The position numbers and the translations under genes are program-made. Shown here one piece after another: positions 8,139 through 14,321 of a stretch of DNA of 18,919 nt (position 1 is its first letter; each line of letters opens with the position of its first letter). The stretch lies in assembly GCA_002685275.1 (NCBI GenBank), contig NYWX01000038.1:1-18919 (forward strand). The letters are read 5' to 3'. The DNA comes from Gammaproteobacteria bacterium (GTDB lineage Bacteria > Pseudomonadota > Gammaproteobacteria > Woeseiales > Woeseiaceae). The notes beneath the pieces were generated by a model that worked only from the letters and a program-made list of their open reading frames with translations, was not told where the DNA came from and searched no databases.

Positions 8139-8165
8139 TTAGCACTCTACCTCATTGAGTGCTAA
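8139..8165 (+). promoter_or_regulatory. CIRCE operator (HrcA binding site) upstream of rpoH
   Basis: TTAGCACTC (8139-8147), nine spacer bases, then GAGTGCTAA (8157-8165) is an exact match to the CIRCE consensus TTAGCACTC-N9-GAGTGCTAA, the operator of the heat-shock repressor HrcA. Its classical targets are groESL and hrcA-grpE-dnaK. Here it ends 26 bases before the rpoH start codon and 15 bases before its GGAG ribosome site (8181-8184). HrcA bound here would block transcription of rpoH. No hrcA gene is in the window. Confidence 0.93.
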
Positions 8166-8191
8166 TATTACTAAAAATATGGAGTTAATAA

Positions 8192-9055
8192 ATGACAACA
8201 GCTGTTTTGAAATCTAATTTTGATCTGGCCTTAGCAGGACCAGTAGGGAGCCTTGATAGCTACATTCAAGCTGTTGGTGGTATTCCAGTTTTAAGCCGTG
8301 AGGATGAAAAAGTCTTAGCAAAACGTCTACATAATGATGAGGATTTAGACGCAGCTCGAGATTTAGTTATGGCACACTTGAGGTTCGTTATTCATATTGC
8401 TAAAGGATACACTGGTTATGGATTACCCCTTAATGATTTAATTCAGGAAGGTAATGTAGGTTTAATGAAAGCTGTTAAGCGCTTTGATCCCGAATATGAT
8501 GTTCGGTTAGTTTCATTTGCTGTTCACTGGATTCGTGCAGAAATTCACGAGTTTGTTTTAAAAAATTGGCGTATTGTGAAAGTTGCTACTACAAAAGCGC
8601 AACGTAAACTTTTCTTTAATTTGCGTAAGAATAAAAAATCATTATCTTGGTTAACTGACGCCGAAACTAAGGCCATTGCTAAAGACTTGGGTGTTAAGCC
8701 ACAAGAAGTTTCAGAAATGGAAAAACGTTTGCATTCAAAAGATGCAATTTTTGACCCTGCACCCGATCAAGATGATGAGCAAAATTTCACACCAGCGGTA
8801 TATCTACCAAGTCCAGAATCAGATCCAGCCGTGCAAGTTGAAGCTTTTGACTGGAATGAAAATGCAGTTAAACGAATGAAATCTGCTATGAAGTTACTTG
8901 ACGATCGTAGTCGTAGAATTCTTGAAGAACGTTGGCTTACTGAAAATAAAATGACATTGCATGAGCTTGCTGCAGAGTATCAAGTTTCCGCAGAAAGGAT
9001 TCGTCAACTAGAAGCTAACGCCATAAAAAAACTTAGCAATGCTATGGCCATATAA
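8192..9055 (+). CDS. rpoH: RNA polymerase sigma-32 (heat shock) factor
   Basis: It directs RNA polymerase to heat-shock promoters for chaperones and proteases. It has 287 residues (E. coli 284). Sigma region 2 runs from about 55 to 130 with LPLNDLIQEGNVGLMKAVKRFDP (79-100) and the DNA-melting part FAVHWIRAEIHEFVLKNWRIVK (109-130). The RpoH box QRKLFFNLR (137-145), diagnostic of sigma-32 and used for turnover and core binding, follows. Region 4 with a helix-turn-helix (MTLHELAAEYQVSAERIRQLE) is near 254-274. A GGAG ribosome site lies 7 bases before the ATG. It follows ftsX as in E. coli, but with a CIRCE operator in front. An imperfect hairpin lies just after the stop. Confidence 0.97.
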   Translation: MTTAVLKSNFDLALAGPVGSLDSYIQAVGGIPVLSREDEKVLAKRLHNDEDLDAARDLVMAHLRFVIHIAKGYTGYGLPLNDLIQEGNVGLMKAVKRFDPEYDVRLVSFAVHWIRAEIHEFVLKNWRIVKVATTKAQRKLFFNLRKNKKSLSWLTDAETKAIAKDLGVKPQEVSEMEKRLHSKDAIFDPAPDQDDEQNFTPAVYLPSPESDPAVQVEAFDWNENAVKRMKSAMKLLDDRSRRILEERWLTENKMTLHELAAEYQVSAERIRQLEANAIKKLSNAMAI

Positions 9056-9056
9056 A

Positions 9057-9077
9057 TTGGTTAAATTTTTAATCCAA
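9057..9077. terminator. Possible weak bidirectional hairpin between rpoH and the transporter gene
   Basis: TTGG-TTAAA (9057-9065) can pair with TTTAATCCAA (9068-9077) with one bulged base. It lies immediately after the rpoH stop and just before the stop of the opposing gene at 9086. The stem is AT-rich with only two GC pairs and has no proper T run, so termination is uncertain. Confidence 0.25.
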
Positions 9078-9085
9078 AATAACAA

Positions 9086-10270
9086 TCAACTTATAAATTT
9101 AAGTATAAAATCGCTTATGTTTGTTGCACTTGCTGCAGCCATTGATACAACAATGATAAAACCAAATAAAGTTAAGTAAGTAGGGTGTTTGTAATCACCA
9201 ACAATATCTTTTCTTCTTGTTGCAAGTAGCATCATACCCAATACGATTGGCAAAATAATACTGTTCACCAAACCTGCCAGAATCAAAAGCAGGATAGGCA
9301 TATCTAACATAACGGTACCTAGTGATGTTAGAATTATGAAGCCTACGCAACATAGCTCTTCATTACGGCCTACTATTGGAAAAAGTGTTTTAATTAATGA
9401 TATCGCCATATATGAATTTCCAACGACAGAAGTAATTGATGCTACAAACAATACGAGGCCAAAAATAAAGTACCCAAAAGTGCCAGCTCCTTGGCGAAAG
9501 GCATCTGCTGCAGGGTTTGAGGTATCCAACGTCGCACCAGCTGAAATCACACCAAATACTGCAAGAAATAATAAGATACGAATGATAACAGTAATAGAAA
9601 TGCCGGCCCACGCTGTATAATTTATAAGTAAAATATTACTTTTACCATTTAAGCTAGTATCAATTAATCTTTGTGCGCCAGTATAATAACCGCCTACAGC
9701 ACCGCCTACGATAGTCAATGTTGGCAACAATAAGCTTTTATAATCACTAGGCAAAATAGCTGCTTTAACTACTTGTGATAGTGGAGGTAAATTTTTAACT
9801 GCTACATATGCAATCAAAACAATCAAAAATAAACCGAGATATCTTGCCATTTGATCAATACGTTTTGATGCATTGTGTATCACAAATAATATCGAGCCTA
9901 CTAAACCAGTGAATAACGCTCCCCAGCTAGTATCTATACCAGTAAGAACATTGATTCCTAATGCAGCACCACTAACATTACCGAAATTAAATGAAACTGC
10001 ACCGAAAGCAAGAAGAATACCGACCAAGTAGCCCATACCTGGTGCAACTCGGTTTGCAATATCCTGGATTCGCAAACCAGACACTCCAGTAATACGCCAT
10101 AAATTCATCACAATTCCAAATGTAATAAACATTGAGATAAAGACGGGAAATGCCATATCAATTTTGTAGATATTCGTAAAGACTGCAGTTTGTGTTAAAA
10201 AACCGGGACCTACTGATGTGGTTGCCATTAAAAAAGCGATACTAAAAATTGCTTTGTTTAATTTATACAT
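9086..10270 (-). CDS. NRAMP-family-like integral membrane transporter with atypical substrate site
   Basis: This is a 394-residue polytopic inner-membrane protein with about 10-11 hydrophobic helices. Overall order and length resemble the NRAMP (MntH-type) branch of the LeuT-fold transporters, which usually import Mn2+ or Fe2+ with protons. However, the two ligand motifs are not canonical. The first helix reads ATTSVGPGFLTQTA (16-29), where metal transporters have Asp-Pro-Gly-Asn. The sixth helix reads LTIVGGAVGGYYTG (185-198), where they have Met-Pro-His. The substrate is therefore unlikely to be an ordinary divalent metal and is unknown; remote NRAMP-like proteins of this kind exist (I recall Bacillus YcsG). 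It lies downstream of the oxidoreductase gene on the same strand with a 55-base gap, so the two may be co-transcribed. It could also be annotated only as an APC-superfamily transporter. Confidence 0.7.
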   Translation of the reverse strand: MYKLNKAIFSIAFLMATTSVGPGFLTQTAVFTNIYKIDMAFPVFISMFITFGIVMNLWRITGVSGLRIQDIANRVAPGMGYLVGILLAFGAVSFNFGNVSGAALGINVLTGIDTSWGALFTGLVGSILFVIHNASKRIDQMARYLGLFLIVLIAYVAVKNLPPLSQVVKAAILPSDYKSLLLPTLTIVGGAVGGYYTGAQRLIDTSLNGKSNILLINYTAWAGISITVIIRILLFLAVFGVISAGATLDTSNPAADAFRQGAGTFGYFIFGLVLFVASITSVVGNSYMAISLIKTLFPIVGRNEELCCVGFIILTSLGTVMLDMPILLLILAGLVNSIILPIVLGMMLLATRRKDIVGDYKHPTYLTLFGFIIVVSMAAASATNISDFILKFIS

Positions 10271-10325
10271 ACTGGATAGTTGAGATCTAAAGAAAAATTA
10301 TAAAATTTCAAAATTATATTGCCTT

Positions 10326-11657
10326 TTAGCTATTACTTTTAGGATACTTCCATGGAGTTCTGTATTTAGGTGTCATTAATTTATTTGCTTGCTTGTTAGA
10401 TTCAAAACGCCATAGCTTGTTGTCCCAAGAAAGATTAGCACTTGTTTTTAATGCAACATTACCCATGTGTGCATTGATTGCCGCTAAGCTTCCAGTGTAA
10501 ATATCACATGCTAATTCTTCATTAAGTCTAATTGCATTTATGAAATTTGATGTATGTTGATTTAATCCAGATTCACCTTTTCTTGCAAATTGCTGATTTA
10601 CAGCTTTAACTTTAGATTTTAAAGAATCATTTTCTTTATGAATCTCAGGCAGTACTTCCCATTTTTCTCTATCAACAACGAGAGTTCCATTATTTCCTAT
10701 AAAAGCAACGCCATGACTACGCTGAAATGGGCCTAAACCAATTCCGTTAGCGTGCTCCCAGGTCATTGTAAAATCCTTAAATTCAAAAATAGCTTGCTGA
10801 GTATCAGGAGTTTCCATCGCACTATTAGGGTAAGCAAAATTACCACCTGATGATACAATGTTGCATGGTGTTTGTGCCTTCATACCCCATAGACCAACAT
10901 CTAATAAATGAACCCCCCAATCAGTCATTAAACCGCCTGCATAATCCCAAAACCAACGGAAGGTGAAATGAAATCGGTTATTATTAAAAGGCCTTTTTGG
11001 AGCAGGTCCAAGCCATTTATCGTAATCTACTCCAGTTGGGACTGGAGTATCTGGTTTAATCGGAATACTCTTAAGCCAGTCCATATAAGCCCAGGCTTTG
11101 ACTGTTCTAATTTTTCCCAGAATTCCAGAATGGACATACTCTATGGCATCAATCCAATGCTGCCCACTTCGCTGCCACTGACCAACCTGAACTACTTTTT
11201 CATAATAATTCGCAGCTTCTAGCATCCATTTTGCTTCCATAATAGAATTCGATATTGGTTTTTCTAAGTAAACATGTTTGCCTGCTGAAACTGCGTCTAT
11301 CATTTGCAGACAATGCCAATGATCAGGAGTTGCGATGATGACTGCATCAATATCTTGATTATCTAACAATCTTCTATAATCTGTATAAATAGATGGAATA
11401 TTTCCAAAATCATTTGAAATCTCTGATTTTCTTCGAGCTAATACGGATTCATCAATATCACATAAAGCTGCGCATCTTACGTTTGATTTAAGTAGCATAC
11501 TTCTTAAATTATTGTTGCCCATGCCATTGCACCCAATGACGCCAATATTTATAGTTTCATTTGCAGACGTGTTTTTTGCATTAATCTTGGTAACTGGTGC
11601 TAATCCACCTAACGCATAAAAAGCCGTTCCGGCTTTTAAAAAATTTCTTCTTTTCAT
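10326..11657 (-). CDS. Tat-exported Gfo/Idh/MocA family oxidoreductase
   Basis: This is an NAD(P)-dependent sugar or inositol type dehydrogenase predicted to be exported folded to the periplasm. I start it at ATG 11657 (443 residues) because the protein then begins MKRRNFLKAGTAFYALGGLA, a standard twin-arginine signal (RRNFLK) with a hydrophobic core. An in-frame ATG 30 bases upstream would put ten extra residues in front. The Rossmann fold follows with INIGVIGCNGMG (36-47), IDAVIIATPDHWH (103-115) and LEKP (131-134), which contains the conserved lysine. The C-terminal domain has GGLMTDWGVHLLD (241-253), typical of secreted members abundant in Bacteroidota and Planctomycetota. The substrate cannot be told from the sequence. 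The NRAMP-like gene is downstream; the upstream neighbour is divergent across about 225 bases. Confidence 0.88.
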   Translation of the reverse strand: MKRRNFLKAGTAFYALGGLAPVTKINAKNTSANETINIGVIGCNGMGNNNLRSMLLKSNVRCAALCDIDESVLARRKSEISNDFGNIPSIYTDYRRLLDNQDIDAVIIATPDHWHCLQMIDAVSAGKHVYLEKPISNSIMEAKWMLEAANYYEKVVQVGQWQRSGQHWIDAIEYVHSGILGKIRTVKAWAYMDWLKSIPIKPDTPVPTGVDYDKWLGPAPKRPFNNNRFHFTFRWFWDYAGGLMTDWGVHLLDVGLWGMKAQTPCNIVSSGGNFAYPNSAMETPDTQQAIFEFKDFTMTWEHANGIGLGPFQRSHGVAFIGNNGTLVVDREKWEVLPEIHKENDSLKSKVKAVNQQFARKGESGLNQHTSNFINAIRLNEELACDIYTGSLAAINAHMGNVALKTSANLSWDNKLWRFESNKQANKLMTPKYRTPWKYPKSNS

Positions 11658-11882
11658 TCTGCTGCCCCTCTTCTTAAATGTAATCATTAAGTCGATACAT
11701 GTAAAATAGCGAATGTAATATTTTTGTTCAAAGCATATGAGCTAATTTGCAACTATTGTATCTAACAAGAAAATTTTATTTCAGAATATGAACATCCCAT
11801 ACAAATCTATAATTACATTATTGTGTCATAAGAAGAATGACTATTTTTTTAAAATGTTAATTTGCCAAATGAGTAGACATCA

Positions 11883-12344
11883 ATGAAAGTTACAAATGAT
11901 TGGCTTAAAGAATATGAAAAATCCCTTTTATTGGATTGCTATCCAATGGTTTTTGGAGTAACTCTAAATATGATAATAATAGGCATTACTGGATTATTAT
12001 GGTCATTGCCTTTACCTGAGGAGTTTAGATATATTTCACCGCTTCTTAATTGGGGAAGCGCATTCTTAATGGTTACCGCTATTTATTACTTTATAATTTC
12101 AATATCATTAGCCGTAGGTTTAGTTCCTTTTCTTTTAATTCTTTCAGCTTTTCATGTGGCCATGGTAAATGCTAACCTTCCTATGTTTAAAATCTCTATA
12201 AGCCTAATTATTTGGGGAGCTTTTATTCTTGCAATCTATAGAAAAGGCTCCATATCGGCTGTTGTGAAAGATTTTCAATTAGTAATGATTGGGCCCGCCT
12301 GGCTTCTATCCATTTTGTACAAACGCTATGAAATATCAATCTAG
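11883..12344 (+). CDS. Small membrane protein resembling Mpo1/DUF962, without its histidines
   Basis: This is a 153-residue protein with about five hydrophobic segments (roughly 20-44, 55-76, 77-97, 102-119, 130-147). The layout suggests the Mpo1-like (DUF962, COG4539) family: WLKEY near the N-terminus (7-11), LLWSLPLP (38-45), a central NW (56-57) and LLYY-like stretch, and the closing KDFQLVMIGPAWLLSILYKR (129-148), which resembles the family's KDLQFLLIGP ending. Family members use conserved histidines (SHQNPxNxxIHW near the start and GHKxEGKxP before the last helix) to hold iron for fatty-acid alpha-oxidation. In this protein those positions are Leu, Phe and Ile, and the only His (91) is elsewhere. 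It may therefore be a structural or degenerate relative. Family assignment is from memory of the motif and is moderate. ATG 11883 has a poor ribosome site. Confidence 0.6.
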   Translation: MKVTNDWLKEYEKSLLLDCYPMVFGVTLNMIIIGITGLLWSLPLPEEFRYISPLLNWGSAFLMVTAIYYFIISISLAVGLVPFLLILSAFHVAMVNANLPMFKISISLIIWGAFILAIYRKGSISAVVKDFQLVMIGPAWLLSILYKRYEISI

Positions 12345-12393
12345 TGATATAGCATCAGTCTAGTTAATCAGATTTGGACTTTAGGGAAAAACT

Positions 12394-13560
12394 GTGAGCA
12401 ATAAACTAAACCCCATAGATCTTTATAATATTCGTTCTGAACTTACCGAGGATGAGGTAATGGTTCAGGATAGTGTCGGAAGATATGTTGATGAAAAAGT
12501 CATACCCATTATTTCTGATGCTTTTGAAAAACATGAATTTCCACGTCATTTAATTGGTGACTTAGCAAACCTCGGTCTGCTTGGTAGTTCAATAAATGGC
12601 TATGACTGTGCAGGACTTAATAGTGTTAGTTATGGTTTGATTTGCCAGGAGCTTGAACGCGGTGATAGCGGTTTACGAAGCTTTGTTTCTGTGCAAAGCA
12701 GCCTTGTAATGTTTCCAATTAATGTTTACGGGTCTGAAGAGCAGAAAGAAAGATGGTTACCTTTGTTGGCTCGCGGTGAAGCAGTAGGTTGTTTTGGATT
12801 AACAGAACCACACGGAGGATCAGATCCGGGTAATATGAAGACTCACGCTAAGCGTGATGGTGATGATTGGATACTAAATGGATCTAAGATATGGATTACT
12901 AATGCCACAATTGCAGATATCGCGATTGTTTGGGCAAATACTGATGAGGGTATAAAAGGCTTTATAGTTGAAAAAGATATGCCTGGTTTTGAAGCGCATG
13001 AGATAGAAAATAAATTCTCGTTACGAGCATCTATAACCGGAACATTATTTTTTAATAATGTAAGAGTTCCTAATAAAAATATCTTACCTGGCATCACAGG
13101 TTTAAAGGGCCCACTTAGTTGTCTTACACAAGCACGTTATGGAATTTGCTGGGGTGTCATCGGTGCAGCTCAAGCATGTTTAAGTGAAGCGCTTAGATAT
13201 ACCAAAGATCGCATATTATTTGATCGACCAATTGCTAATACACAAACTATTCAAATTCGTATGGCAGAAATGAGTCGTCAAATTACAGTTGCACAATTAA
13301 TCTCACTTCGACTTGGTAGAATTAAAGACAAGAATGAATTAAATCCAACACAAGTATCTTTAGCAAAATGGAATAATTGTCGAGCAGCAATTAATATAGC
13401 GCGAGATGCACGCGATATTCTTGGTGGGGCAGGTATTAGTGCTGAATATGTTCCAATTAGACATATGCTAAATCTGGAAAGTGTTATAACTTATGAAGGA
13501 ACAGAAACAGTTCATCAGCTTATAGTTGGGAAAGAACTTACTGGAATAAATGCATTTTAA
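12394..13560 (+). CDS. gcdH: Glutaryl-CoA dehydrogenase
   Basis: This is an FAD-dependent acyl-CoA dehydrogenase that oxidatively decarboxylates glutaryl-CoA to crotonyl-CoA in lysine and tryptophan breakdown. It has 388 residues from GTG 12394, with AGGG (12383-12386) 7 bases upstream. It follows glutaryl-CoA dehydrogenase rather than generic acyl-CoA dehydrogenase closely: ELERGDSGLRS (86-96), whose Glu88 and Arg95 match the glutarate carboxylate-binding Glu87 and Arg94 of the human enzyme, VQSSLVM (100-106), GCFGLTEPHGGSDP (132-145, FAD motif), KFSLRAS near 208, and NLESVITYEGT near the C-terminus with the catalytic base Glu368. It ends TGINAF, as the family does. No transferase or lysine pathway genes are next to it. 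The stop is followed 65 bases later by pdsR. Confidence 0.93.
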   Translation: MSNKLNPIDLYNIRSELTEDEVMVQDSVGRYVDEKVIPIISDAFEKHEFPRHLIGDLANLGLLGSSINGYDCAGLNSVSYGLICQELERGDSGLRSFVSVQSSLVMFPINVYGSEEQKERWLPLLARGEAVGCFGLTEPHGGSDPGNMKTHAKRDGDDWILNGSKIWITNATIADIAIVWANTDEGIKGFIVEKDMPGFEAHEIENKFSLRASITGTLFFNNVRVPNKNILPGITGLKGPLSCLTQARYGICWGVIGAAQACLSEALRYTKDRILFDRPIANTQTIQIRMAEMSRQITVAQLISLRLGRIKDKNELNPTQVSLAKWNNCRAAINIARDARDILGGAGISAEYVPIRHMLNLESVITYEGTETVHQLIVGKELTGINAF

Positions 13561-13625
13561 TTACACAGAGCTCTTTTTTTAGGATCCACTTATCCATCAT
13601 TATTATTGAGTAATGGGAGTTTAAA

Positions 13626-14318
13626 CTGGCAAAACGCATAGCAATAATTGAGGATGAGATTTCTATAAGAGAAAATTATTCTGCTGCATTTCGTCGTGAA
13701 GGTTATTCAGTAGAAGAATTTGAAACGAAAGAAACAGCTTTAAATACTTTTGAGAACCAATTACCAGATCTTATTGTAATAGATATTAATCTTAAAGATG
13801 ACATTGAAGGCGGTTTTGAACTATGTCGTAAATTACGTGCACGCTCTTCTGACTTACCTATAATTTTTTTGACAGCAAGAGACAGTGAACTTGATGCAAT
13901 TTCAGGATTACGTCTAGGCGCAGATGATTACCTTACAAAAGATATCAGTTTACCGCATCTAATGGCTCGCATAGCTGCATTGTTCAGACGATTGGAAGCA
14001 ATGCAAAAACCTAAGGAAATTGAAAATCAAATATCACAGGGTGACTTATTAATTGACATTGAGCGAATGACTGTTCACTGGAAAGATAAAAATGTCAATC
14101 TATCGTTAACTGAATTCTGGTTAGTATATGCTATGGCTCGCTATCCTGGTCATGTTAAGAATCGACAACAACTTATGGACGCGGCGCAAGCAGTCCTTGA
14201 TGATAATACAATTACATCACACATAAAGCGCTTAAGAAAAAAATTTCTCTCAATTGATTGTAATTTCGAGGCTATCGAAACAGTTTACGGTATGGGCTAT
14301 CGCTGGCTTAGTAATTAA
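13626..14318 (+). CDS. pdsR: Response regulator of the proteobacterial dedicated sortase two-component system (CTG start)
   Basis: This is an OmpR/PhoB-type transcription regulator of 230 residues. The receiver domain spans 1-120: acidic pocket IIEDE (7-11), phospho-acceptor Asp53 in IVIDINL, FLTA (81-84) and Lys105 in YLTKD. The winged-helix domain spans about 135-228 with LSLTEFWLVYAMARYPG, the recognition part TITSHIKRLRKKF and the wing VYGMGYRW. No ATG, GTG or TTG lies in frame before the receiver fold. The upstream in-frame stop is TAA 13611. The only sensible start is CTG 13626, with GGGAG (13615-13619) six bases upstream, giving MAKRIAIIEDE, the expected beginning. Starting at the first TTG (13869) would delete the phospho-acceptor. 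It is followed three bases later by its kinase. Assignment to the sortase-associated subfamily rests on the pair's resemblance to TIGR03787/TIGR03785. Confidence 0.85.
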   Translation: MAKRIAIIEDEISIRENYSAAFRREGYSVEEFETKETALNTFENQLPDLIVIDINLKDDIEGGFELCRKLRARSSDLPIIFLTARDSELDAISGLRLGADDYLTKDISLPHLMARIAALFRRLEAMQKPKEIENQISQGDLLIDIERMTVHWKDKNVNLSLTEFWLVYAMARYPGHVKNRQQLMDAAQAVLDDNTITSHIKRLRKKFLSIDCNFEAIETVYGMGYRWLSN

Positions 14319-14321
14319 AGA

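Noticed and set aside
9336..9620. Plus-strand frame and an overlapping minus-strand frame at 9390-9611
   Set aside because: Both are shadows of the NRAMP-like transporter gene, whose hydrophobic helices run through the region without a break.
13567..13580. AGAGCTCT followed by seven T residues after gcdH
   Set aside because: The palindrome has no loop, so it cannot form a standard terminator hairpin within one transcript.
13869..14318. Response regulator beginning at TTG 13869
   Set aside because: This would remove the acidic pocket and Asp53; the reading frame upstream back to CTG 13626 encodes a perfect receiver domain with a good ribosome site.
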